The notes beneath the pieces are model-generated. The model worked only from the letters and a program-made list of their open reading frames with translations, had not been told where the DNA came from and did no database searches. The translations under genes were made by a program, and so were the position numbers. 64,000 bases of DNA from Aurantimonas sp036549475 (GTDB taxonomy: Bacteria; Pseudomonadota; Alphaproteobacteria; Rhizobiales; Rhizobiaceae). Shown in pieces: positions 38,399 through 46,569 of the stretch. The DNA lies in NCBI RefSeq assembly GCF_036549475.1, contig NZ_JAZHLI010000014.1:1-64000 (forward strand), given 5' to 3'. Numbering within the stretch: the stretch's first letter is position 1; each line of letters opens with the position of its first letter.

Positions 38399-39760
38399 TC
38401 AGTCGATGGTGACTGTCTTGACGTTCATGAACTCCAGCATGCCCTCGTGGGCCAGTTCCCGGCCGTAGCCCGAACGCTTCACGCCGCCAAAGGGCAGACG
38501 CTGGTCGGAGGCGGTCATGCGGTTGATGTGGGTGCCGCCCTGGTCGAGCTCGCGAATGAAGCGTTCCTGCTCGGCAGGCTCCGTCGTCCAGGCCGAGCCA
38601 CCGAGACCGAATTCGGAATCGTTGGCCAGCGCGATCGCTTCGTCGATGGACTTGACCTTGAACATGATGGCACACGGCCCGAACAGTTCGTCGCGATAGG
38701 CGGGGGCCGATTCCGGCACGTCCGCCAGGATCGAAGGCTGGAAGAAATAGCCCGGACCCTCGGGCGCCTTGCCCCCGGTGACGAGCTTGGCGCCCGCCCG
38801 GGTGGAGTCGTCGATCTGGCCCTTCAGATCCTCGACGCCGGCCTTCATGGCGAGGGGGCCCATGCCGGTGTCCTCGGCCATGGGGTCGCCCAGCCGAATC
38901 TTCTCCACGGCCTCGGTGTAGCGGCCGAGATAGTCGTCATAGACGTCTTCGTGGACGATGAAGCGCTTGGCGGCAATGCAGCTCTGGCCGTTGTTCTGCA
39001 TGCGCGCGGTGACGCCCACGTCCACTGCCTTGGCGATGTCGGCGGACGGCATGACGATGAACGGATCGGAGCCGCCGAGTTCGAGCACTGTCTTCTTGAT
39101 CTGGGACCCTGCGGTGGCAGCGACGGCAGAGCCGGCGCCTTCGCTGCCGGTGAGGGTCGCGGCGCGGACGCGGTCATCCTTGAGGATGCCTTCTACCTTG
39201 GATGAGGAAATCAGAAGGGTCTGGAACACGCCCTGCGGCGCCTCGGCGTCGAGGAAGATGCGCTCGATCTCGAGCGCGCACTGGCTGACATTGGACGCGT
39301 GTTTCAGGATGCCGACATTGCCGGCCATGATGGCAGGGGCGGCGAAGCGCATGCATTGCCAGTACGGGAAGTTCCACGGCATCACCGCCAGGACCGGACC
39401 GATCGGCAGATAGGTCACGAAGTTGCGACCGGCCGGGCCGTCGCGCACGTCGTCGGCGACGAATTTCTCGGCGTTCTCGGCATAAAAGCGCAGCGCGTTG
39501 GCGCATTTGGCGACTTCTGCCTCAGCTTCCTTGAGGCGCTTGCCCATCTCCATCGTCGCGATACGGGCCAGGTCCGCCTTGCGGGTCTCCATCTGGTCCG
39601 CTGCCCGCATCAGGACGTCGGCCCGTTGCGCGAAGGAGGTCTTGCGCCAGTCGCGGAAGGCCAGATCGGCATTGGCGAGCGTGCGCTCGATGTCCGCGTC
39701 CGTGTGCTCGGCGAATTCCTCGATGGTTTCGCCCGTTGCCGGATTGATGCTCTTCGGCAT
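38399..39760 (-). CDS. NAD(P)-dependent succinate-semialdehyde-type dehydrogenase
   Basis: A 453-residue aldehyde dehydrogenase of the short Sad/YneI-like group, which oxidises succinate semialdehyde or related aldehydes. It starts MPKSINPATGETIEEF with AGGAG six bases upstream of ATG 39760. The catalytic Cys is in NNGQSCIAAKRFIV, the general base Glu in VLELGGSDPFIV, and the coenzyme-binding region in MPWNFPYWQC. Substrate choice between succinate semialdehyde and other aldehydes is not decidable here. A perfect 14-base palindrome lies 62-75 bases before the start and may be its operator. Confidence 0.9.
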   Translation of the reverse strand: MPKSINPATGETIEEFAEHTDADIERTLANADLAFRDWRKTSFAQRADVLMRAADQMETRKADLARIATMEMGKRLKEAEAEVAKCANALRFYAENAEKFVADDVRDGPAGRNFVTYLPIGPVLAVMPWNFPYWQCMRFAAPAIMAGNVGILKHASNVSQCALEIERIFLDAEAPQGVFQTLLISSSKVEGILKDDRVRAATLTGSEGAGSAVAATAGSQIKKTVLELGGSDPFIVMPSADIAKAVDVGVTARMQNNGQSCIAAKRFIVHEDVYDDYLGRYTEAVEKIRLGDPMAEDTGMGPLAMKAGVEDLKGQIDDSTRAGAKLVTGGKAPEGPGYFFQPSILADVPESAPAYRDELFGPCAIMFKVKSIDEAIALANDSEFGLGGSAWTTEPAEQERFIRELDQGGTHINRMTASDQRLPFGGVKRSGYGRELAHEGMLEFMNVKTVTID

Positions 39761-39821
39761 GAAGTCTCCTGATGGTCCCGCGTGATATCGCGGCCCTGCC
39801 GCGCCTTCCGGCCGGGCCGCT

Positions 39822-39835
39822 GTGCTAATTAGCAC
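39822..39835. promoter_or_regulatory. Perfect 14-base palindrome GTGCTAATTAGCAC
   Basis: A perfect palindrome in a GC-rich 135-base gap, 62 bases upstream of the dehydrogenase start. The half GTGCTAA equals the inner part of a CIRCE arm, but with the arms turned outward and without spacer, so HrcA binding is not expected. It has the size of an operator for a dimeric repressor. Confidence 0.45.
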
Positions 39836-39895
39836 GAAGCTGGCGCACGGACAGAGGCGCGGCGTGACCCTCGGGAATGGTCCCTCGGAACCGCG

Positions 39896-40120
39896 TCAGG
39901 TGCGCCCGGCCGCCAGGTTCTCGATCGCGGTGTCGAGGGACTCGCTGGTGGCCTTCACTTCCGGCGCGTTCGGGTCGTTGCTGAGAATGTGCTGCAGCGA
40001 CGCGCGCCATTCGGTCAGGACGGTTTCCTTCTCGCCGTCGGACAGACGGTCGTCCTTCAGTACGTCCTGGGGCTTCTCGTAGCTGCCATGATGGGGGTGA
40101 TCGAATTTCGACGACATCAT
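39896..40120 (-). CDS. Small conserved-looking protein of unknown function
   Basis: A 74-residue soluble, acidic protein that I do not assign to a named family. It begins MMSSKFDHPHHGSYEKPQDVL and has a helix-rich segment DGEKETVLTEWRASLQHIL. AGGAG lies eight bases before the first of two ATGs, at 40120. Composition and size recall small stress-related proteins of Hyphomicrobiales. A near-consensus EcfG promoter lies about 80-100 bases upstream. It stands between tamB and the dehydrogenase on the same strand. Confidence 0.72.
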   Translation of the reverse strand: MMSSKFDHPHHGSYEKPQDVLKDDRLSDGEKETVLTEWRASLQHILSNDPNAPEVKATSESLDTAIENLAAGRT

Positions 40121-40197
40121 CTGTCGGTCTCCTGCCTGTCATTGGAAAACTGGCGGGTGGACCGGGCATGCCGGCGCCGTCACCGCCTTGCACCCCC

Positions 40198-40223
40198 AAC
40201 GGGCCGGCGGCGGGAAAGGTTCA
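40198..40223 (-). promoter_or_regulatory. Weak EcfG-like promoter candidate
   Basis: On the minus strand TGAAC (40223-40219) is followed after 17 bases by CGTT (40201-40198). This is one base off the EcfG consensus in the first box. It is correctly oriented for the 74-residue protein gene, with a leader of about 70 bases. Confidence 0.35.
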
Positions 40224-40290
40224 TCCGGGAATGTCGTCGCAATGCCCGGGAGGGCGGCGATACTGCGTCACCGTCGGGTGAGCGCGAACG

Positions 40291-43200
40291 CTAGAACTCG
40301 CCCTCGTAGAAGACGCCCACTTCGCCGCCGCCGGACGACGTGACGGCGCCGCGCGCGGTCAGGCCGGCGCCGAGGTCGAGATCGATCGACACACGGCCGC
40401 TGGTATCGACCCCGACATAGGTGTTCTCGTTCAGATACTTGCCGACGCCGACGGCGGTGGTGCCGTCGGCCGCGGTACGAATGTCGAGGTCGTCGACGCC
40501 GAGCTGCGAGCGCAGATTCTCCAGGAGACCGCTGCTGCCGCCGACGCCGGCGAGCGAGGCCGCAGCCTCTGCGAGCTGGGCAATCTGCAGCGGCGACAGG
40601 TCGGACGTGCCCTGCCCGAAGATCAGCCGTGCCAGCACCTCGTCCTGGGGCAGGTTGGGTTCGGAGGAGAAGTTGAAGCTCGGATCGTCGGCGGGGCCGG
40701 TGACGGTGATGAACACGGTCGCGTCGCCGGCCGTCGACCGTGCGACGAGGTCGAGATAGGGCGTCAGGCCGCCGGTGAAGCTCAACCGGCCCCGGTCGAA
40801 ATCGAGGCGCTTGCCGAGGATGGAGAAGCGGCCGCGCTGCAGCTCGAAGCCGCCGACGACGTTCGGGGAGGCCGCGGAACCTGTAATGTCGATCCGGCCG
40901 CCGAGTTCAACGTCGAGGCCGCGGCCGCGCACGAACACCTGGTTGGGCGCGTTGAAGGTGAGGTCGAGATTGATGCCGCCGCCGCCGCCGTTTCCACCGG
41001 CTTGCTCCGGCGAGATCTCGCGCTGCTGCTGGTAGACTGCGGGCGCCGCATTGCGGTGGGTCACGTCGATGCGGGCGAGGGAGCTCGGCAGGTTTTCCGG
41101 GACGAGGACGTTGATCTCTTCGGCATTGATCGTACCGGCGAGAAGCGGGGTTGCGGCCAGCGGTCCGGTGAGGGTCAGATCGGCGTCGAGCCTGGCGGTG
41201 ACGAGTTCGCCCTTGTTGTAGCGTCCGCTCTCGAGCTGGATCGCGATGTCGGCCGGAAAGCCGGAATCGAGGCCGACCGTTCCCGAGACGTCGAGCGTAC
41301 CGCCGCCGGACAGATTGGCGTCGAAGGACTGGATCGTCGCGGTGCGCCCGTCGAGCGAGATGGTGGTGGCGATGTCGTTCAGCGCAAGATTGGCGCCGGT
41401 GTCGAGGAAGCGCGCGCCCGTGGTGGAGACCGTGCCGACGACATTCGGCTGGGAGACCGGCCCGGTGACGCGGGCGTCGACAAGGACCGTGCCGTCGATC
41501 GAGCGGCCGCCCTCGGCCAGGATGCGGTTGGCCAGCGACAGGGGCGCCGAACCATCCAGCGACAGGTCGAGCTGCGGTGCGCCCCCTGCGAGGTTCACCG
41601 AGCCGTTGGCGTTGAAGTCGAGTCCGTCGCCGCTCAGGCTGGTGGTCGTCGTGACGACCTGGCTGGCGAATTGACCGCTGGTCGAGAGCGCCAGCGCGCC
41701 GATGCCGGCCTCGCGGGTCTGCTGGATCGACACGCCGCTGGCCTCGATGTCGTAGGAGACCGCCGGGTTGGCGGGTGAACCGGTCGCGCGGACCGTGCCG
41801 TTGATGGTGCCCTGGGGGGAAATGCCCGATGCAGCCGCGCCGGCGATGGAGGCGGGCAGGGCATTGATCTCGGCGGTGAGGTCGAGGGCGTCGGGGCCTG
41901 CCGAACCGGTGACGGTGATCGCGCCGCTGCCGACATCGATACGGGCATTGCCGAGGGTCAGCGTGCTGTCGGCATAGCGGCCGGACGCCGTGGCCTCGAG
42001 GTCCGGTGCGCCGGCTGCCCGGCTCTGGGCGACGGAGACGCCGGAGGCGCGGAGGTCGAAGCTGGCGTCGGGATCGGACAGCGATCCGGTGGCCGAGGCC
42101 GTGCCCGAGACGGTGCCGCGTGCGCCGAGATCGTCGACGAAGCCGTTGGCGAGGCCGACCGGCAGGGCATTGATGTCGACATCGATATCGAGTTCTTCGC
42201 CGATCGTGCCCGAGGCCGCGAGCGAGCCGTCGCCGACGCTCACATCGGCACGTGCGATGGTGGCGGTGCCGTCCGCATAGGAGCCGGCGGCATCGAGGCT
42301 GAGGGGGGCGACGCCGGAGCGGGCGATCTGGCTGGTGGTGATGCCGCTGCCGGTCAGGTCGAAGCGGGCCTGCGGATCGGCGAGCGAGCCCATCGCCGTG
42401 GCGGAGCCGGAGATCGTGCCTTCGGCGCCGAGACCTTCGACGAACCCGTTGGCAAGGCCCACCGGCAGGGCCTCGATGGCAAGGCGCAGGTCGAGTTCCT
42501 CGCCGACGGTGCCGGATGCCCTGAGCGAGCCGTCGCCGACGGTGAGGTCCGCGCGTTCGATGGTGGCGGTGCCGTTCGCATAGGCGCCGGCGGCATCGAG
42601 GCTGAGGGGCGCGACGCCGGACTGGGCGATCTGGCGAGTGGTGATGCCGCTGCCGGACAGGTCGAAGCGGGCCTGCGGGTCGGACAGCGACCCGGTCGCG
42701 GTGGCGGTGCCGGAGATCGTGCCCTCGGCGCCGAGATCGGGAACGAGGCCATTGGCCAGCCCGACGGGGATGGCGTTGACGTCGACCCGCAGGTCGAGCG
42801 CCTCGCCGATGGTGCCGGACGCGGTCAGCGAGCCGTCGCCGACGGCGATATCCGCCTCGGCGAGGGTCAGCGTCCCGTCGGCGTAGCGGCCCGAGGCGTC
42901 GAGGGTGAGGGGGGCGACACCGCTCTCGGCGATCGCATCGGCGGTGATGCCGGTGCCGGTCAGGTCGAAGCTGGCGGTGGGGTTGTCCAGCGACCCGGTC
43001 GCGGCGCCCGTGCCAGACACCATGCCGCGGGCGGCGAGACCGTCGACGAAGCCGTTGGCGAGGCCGACGGGCAGGTTGGTCATCGTCACGTCGAGATCGA
43101 GATTCTGCCCGACGCGGCCGGAGGCGACGAGCGACCCGTCGCCGACATTGACGACGGCGGTTTCCAGTACGGCGGTCTCGTCGGCATAGGTGCCGGTCAG

Positions 43201-46200
43201 GCGCAGCGCCAGCGGCGCGACGCCGGAGCGGGCGATCTGCTGCGTGGTGATGCCGGTTCCCGAGACGTCGAAGACCGCTTGCGGGTCGGAGATCGAGCCC
43301 GAGGCCGAGGCCGTGCCGGACAGGGTGCCGGTGGCGTCGAGGCCGGGCACGAAGCCGTTGACGAGCCCCACCGGCAGCTGGCGCATGGCGACTTCAATGT
43401 CGAGGGTCTCGCCGACCGTGCCGGAAGCGCTGAGTGAGCCGTCGCCGACGCTCAGATCGGCACGCTCGATGGTCGCCGTGCCGTCGGCATAGGCACCGGC
43501 GACATCGAGGGTGAGCGGATCGATCCCGGCGGCGGCGATCTCCTCGGCGGTGATGCCGGTGCCGGACAGGGCGAATGTCGCCTGCGGATCGCTGAGCGAA
43601 CCGGTGGCGGTCGCCGTGCCAGAGAGGGTGCCTTCGGCGTCGAGCCCGTCGACGAGACCGTTGGCCAGCGCCACGGGAACTGCGTCCATGGCGACCTCGA
43701 TGTCGAGTTCATCGCCGATCGTGCCCGATGCATCGAGCGACCCGTCGCCGAGATCGAGCTGTGCGGTCGCCAGCCGCAGCGTTCCGTCGCCATAGCTTCC
43801 GGAGACATTCGCCTGGATCGCCGGCACGTTGGCGGCGCGCGATTGGGCGACGGCGAGGTCGGCGCCGGCGACGGCGAAGGTTGCTGCCGGATCGCTGGCC
43901 GGGCCGGAGACGGTGGCGGTGCCGTCGATCGTGCCGGCGGCGGCAAGGCCGGGCACGAAGGGATTGGCGACGGCGGCCGGCATGTCGCTCAGGCGCAGCG
44001 ACAAATCGAGGGTCTCTCCGGCGCTACCTTCGAGGGTCAGGGCCCCTTCGCCGACAGCGAGACGGATGCCGGACAGGGTGGTGACGCCGGCCTCGATCCG
44101 CACGAGGGCTTCCTCGGCGAGGCGGACTGCGGCATCCTCGATATCGGCAGTCAGCCGCGTCAGCCGGATCAGGGTCGTGTCCGGCTCGAACAGGACGTTT
44201 CCGGCAAGGGCGATCGGCACGCCGTTGACGCTTGCCCCGGCGGCCAGGTCGGTGCCCTGTTCGTCCTCGCGCAGTGCGACGTCGAGATCGCGAACGGTCA
44301 CGCCGGGCGCATCGATGCCGCTGGCGGTCACGGTGCCGGTCGGCCGCGGAATGCCGAGATAGTCCTTCACCGACAGATCGATGCGGGCCCCGTTCAGCGT
44401 GTTGCCGGCAACCGCCAGCCGTTCGCCGGCAAGATCGATCGCCGCGACGGGCATGCCGTCAGCCTCGACCGAAAGCTCGACCTGGCCCTGTACGTCGCCG
44501 GAGGCGTCGACGCTGCCGAGCGCGGCGAGGGGGCCGATGTCCTCGACATCGACGACCAGCGTGCCGACCGGGGCGAAGGCTTCGGTCAGGCGCAGATCGC
44601 CGGTGATGCTGTTGGGGCCCTGGCGGATGGCGAGGTCGGTGATCCGCCGGTCGCCATTGTCCAGGGTCTCGACGGTGGCGTTGCCCGACAAGGGCTGCCC
44701 GTCGAGCGTGCCGGTGATGGCGACCGTGCCCGAGGGCGAGGCCGGATTCAGGGTCCCGCGCGCCTCGACCTTGAGGTCGGCGAGTTCGCGGCCGTTGATC
44801 GACAGGCCGTTGCCCGAGACCTGCAGGTCGATGTCGGGCTTCTCGACCGGGCCGGAGGCGGTCAGGCTGAAGGTGGCGGCCCCGGCGAGGGCGCCGCTGA
44901 GGGAGCCGGCTTCCGTCAGCGAGCCGGCGATGTCGGCCATGACCGTGTCGCCGGTCAGTGCGGCGGTGCCGTCGACGGTCAGGCCGTCGCCGCGCACGGT
45001 CAGCGCCTCGGCGCTGAGGGCACCGTCGGCGGCGCGGGCAAAGCGTCCCCCCACGGCCAGTTCCTCGCCGGCGAGCGGCACCACGGCAGCCGACAGGGCG
45101 GCGGTCTGGAAGCGCGACTGGACGTCGAGGGCGAAGGTGGAGAAGTTCAGCGCCGCCTGGCCTTCCAGCTGCAGCGTGGCGACATCGGTGGTCGCCTCGC
45201 TGGGCCGGAAGGTGAGACCGTCATCGGTGAGCGTGCCCGCGAGCGCGATCTCGACCGGGCCGTTGAGGAAGCGCTGCTGGATGCCGTCTGGCGCGGCGAC
45301 CGACTGCGCCGTCACGACGGCATCGAAGGCGCCCTTGAAGCCGGTCAGGTCGAAGGCGGCGCTGTCGATCTCGGCGCTGATCCCCTGTGCCTGATAGGGC
45401 CCGTAGCCGGCGCGCGGCAGGCGCAAGGTCAGATCGAGCGCCGCCGCCGAAAGGGCGCCTTTCAGCGTGCCGTCGATGCCGGCGACCTCGATCGCGGCCT
45501 CGTTCGGCTGAGTGCCGAAGGCGAAGGGGATCGGATCGCCGTCCCGGGACTGGATCGCCACGCTCAGGTCGTTGGCGGTGCCGGACAGATCCAGCGCGCC
45601 AGCAACCCGCGCCGACAGGGCGTCGGAGGACAGGACGGCTTCCTCGATGGCGTAGGTGCCGTCATCGCGGATCACCATCTGCAGGTCGAGCGCCGTGCCG
45701 CCGGAGACGTAGCGCTGGAACTGTTCGGGCACGAACCGCTCGGCGGCGACGTTGAGCGAGGCCGAGACGCGCCGTCCCGCATCCACGTCGTTGACACGGG
45801 CGGTGAGGGTGGCGGCCGTCTCCTCGCCGACTTCGAGCGAGCCGTTGGCCATGAAGGCCGAGAGGGGGCCGGACCCGTTGATCGTCAGGTCGACGGCCGG
45901 GCGGTCCGGGATGTCGAGCAGCGTCGCGACGAGGCCGCCGGCCGGTTCGCTGGCCTTCACGTCGAGCCTGAGCTGGTTGTCGGCCGGCGCGTAGGCGATC
46001 TCGAGCGCGATCTGGCCCGGCTGGTCGAGCCGCTCGATCTGGGCCTCGACCATCAGGTTCGTCGGCTCGGCGGAAAGCTGCAGGCTGGCATTCGCCCGCA
46101 GCCGGGCGCGCTCGCCGGCAATGGCTTCGCCCAGCACGAATTCCTCGATCGCCAGGCGGCGGATGTCGGCCGTGATCGAGGGCAGCGAGAAACCGCCGGA

Positions 46201-46569
46201 CTCATCGCCCGGTGCCGCGGGCGGCTGGCCCGTCGGCAGCCGCTCCAGGACGATGCTGCCCGCCGTGAGCGCGTCGATCGAGACATTGGAGCGCACCAGC
46301 GCCAGCGGCGACCAGTCCATGGCCAGGTCGCTCGCCGTCAGGAAGACGCCCTGCGGATCGGAGACGGTGACGCTCTCGATGCGGATGTCACCGGTCAGCG
46401 CGCCCGACAGCCCCTCGATCTCCACCTGCATCGTGTCGGTCGAAACGAGGTTTTCGATCTGCGTGGCAAGGAATTGCTGCGCCTTCGCCGGCTGGATCGA
46501 CGCGAGCGCCAGGAAGCCGCCCATCAGGCAGGCCGCGGCACACTGGAGAAGGCGTCCGGCACGTGTCAT
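40291..46569 (-). CDS. tamB: TamB translocation and assembly module protein, extra long
   Basis: Inner-membrane-anchored AsmA/TamB-like protein that spans the periplasm and works with TamA in outer-membrane protein assembly and, in several bacteria, phospholipid transport. At 2092 residues it is far longer than the E. coli protein (about 1260). A signal anchor is seen at residues 8-30 (CAAACLMGGFLALASIQPAKA). Residues about 862 to 1670 consist of roughly eight tandem repeats of 100-102 residues. The C-terminal DUF490/TamB domain (about 1700-2092) ends FDRGRLSFTGGLTPYLDL then GVFYEGEF, including LIFGQGTSDLSPLQIAQL. Its ATG overlaps the tamA stop (TGATG), so the two are one operon. Confidence 0.95.
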   Translation of the reverse strand: MTRAGRLLQCAAACLMGGFLALASIQPAKAQQFLATQIENLVSTDTMQVEIEGLSGALTGDIRIESVTVSDPQGVFLTASDLAMDWSPLALVRSNVSIDALTAGSIVLERLPTGQPPAAPGDESGGFSLPSITADIRRLAIEEFVLGEAIAGERARLRANASLQLSAEPTNLMVEAQIERLDQPGQIALEIAYAPADNQLRLDVKASEPAGGLVATLLDIPDRPAVDLTINGSGPLSAFMANGSLEVGEETAATLTARVNDVDAGRRVSASLNVAAERFVPEQFQRYVSGGTALDLQMVIRDDGTYAIEEAVLSSDALSARVAGALDLSGTANDLSVAIQSRDGDPIPFAFGTQPNEAAIEVAGIDGTLKGALSAAALDLTLRLPRAGYGPYQAQGISAEIDSAAFDLTGFKGAFDAVVTAQSVAAPDGIQQRFLNGPVEIALAGTLTDDGLTFRPSEATTDVATLQLEGQAALNFSTFALDVQSRFQTAALSAAVVPLAGEELAVGGRFARAADGALSAEALTVRGDGLTVDGTAALTGDTVMADIAGSLTEAGSLSGALAGAATFSLTASGPVEKPDIDLQVSGNGLSINGRELADLKVEARGTLNPASPSGTVAITGTLDGQPLSGNATVETLDNGDRRITDLAIRQGPNSITGDLRLTEAFAPVGTLVVDVEDIGPLAALGSVDASGDVQGQVELSVEADGMPVAAIDLAGERLAVAGNTLNGARIDLSVKDYLGIPRPTGTVTASGIDAPGVTVRDLDVALREDEQGTDLAAGASVNGVPIALAGNVLFEPDTTLIRLTRLTADIEDAAVRLAEEALVRIEAGVTTLSGIRLAVGEGALTLEGSAGETLDLSLRLSDMPAAVANPFVPGLAAAGTIDGTATVSGPASDPAATFAVAGADLAVAQSRAANVPAIQANVSGSYGDGTLRLATAQLDLGDGSLDASGTIGDELDIEVAMDAVPVALANGLVDGLDAEGTLSGTATATGSLSDPQATFALSGTGITAEEIAAAGIDPLTLDVAGAYADGTATIERADLSVGDGSLSASGTVGETLDIEVAMRQLPVGLVNGFVPGLDATGTLSGTASASGSISDPQAVFDVSGTGITTQQIARSGVAPLALRLTGTYADETAVLETAVVNVGDGSLVASGRVGQNLDLDVTMTNLPVGLANGFVDGLAARGMVSGTGAATGSLDNPTASFDLTGTGITADAIAESGVAPLTLDASGRYADGTLTLAEADIAVGDGSLTASGTIGEALDLRVDVNAIPVGLANGLVPDLGAEGTISGTATATGSLSDPQARFDLSGSGITTRQIAQSGVAPLSLDAAGAYANGTATIERADLTVGDGSLRASGTVGEELDLRLAIEALPVGLANGFVEGLGAEGTISGSATAMGSLADPQARFDLTGSGITTSQIARSGVAPLSLDAAGSYADGTATIARADVSVGDGSLAASGTIGEELDIDVDINALPVGLANGFVDDLGARGTVSGTASATGSLSDPDASFDLRASGVSVAQSRAAGAPDLEATASGRYADSTLTLGNARIDVGSGAITVTGSAGPDALDLTAEINALPASIAGAAASGISPQGTINGTVRATGSPANPAVSYDIEASGVSIQQTREAGIGALALSTSGQFASQVVTTTTSLSGDGLDFNANGSVNLAGGAPQLDLSLDGSAPLSLANRILAEGGRSIDGTVLVDARVTGPVSQPNVVGTVSTTGARFLDTGANLALNDIATTISLDGRTATIQSFDANLSGGGTLDVSGTVGLDSGFPADIAIQLESGRYNKGELVTARLDADLTLTGPLAATPLLAGTINAEEINVLVPENLPSSLARIDVTHRNAAPAVYQQQREISPEQAGGNGGGGGINLDLTFNAPNQVFVRGRGLDVELGGRIDITGSAASPNVVGGFELQRGRFSILGKRLDFDRGRLSFTGGLTPYLDLVARSTAGDATVFITVTGPADDPSFNFSSEPNLPQDEVLARLIFGQGTSDLSPLQIAQLAEAAASLAGVGGSSGLLENLRSQLGVDDLDIRTAADGTTAVGVGKYLNENTYVGVDTSGRVSIDLDLGAGLTARGAVTSSGGGEVGVFYEGEF
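41560..43986 (-). repeat. About eight tandem 303-base repeats within tamB
   Basis: Unit starts fall near 43986, 43686, 43383, 43080, 42777, 42474, 42171 and 41865, a step of 300-306 bases. Each unit reads LPVGLANGFV, GTxSGTAxATGSLSDPxAxFDL, GITxxxIAxSGVAPLxLD, YADGTATI and VGDGSLxASGTxGExLD. The central five (about 42172-43686) are the most alike; the first and the last two have diverged. The copies keep the reading frame. Confidence 0.92.

Noticed and set aside
41560..43986. Regular repeats that could suggest a CRISPR-like array
   Set aside because: The period is about 303 bases, there are no spacers, and every copy is translated in the tamB frame.
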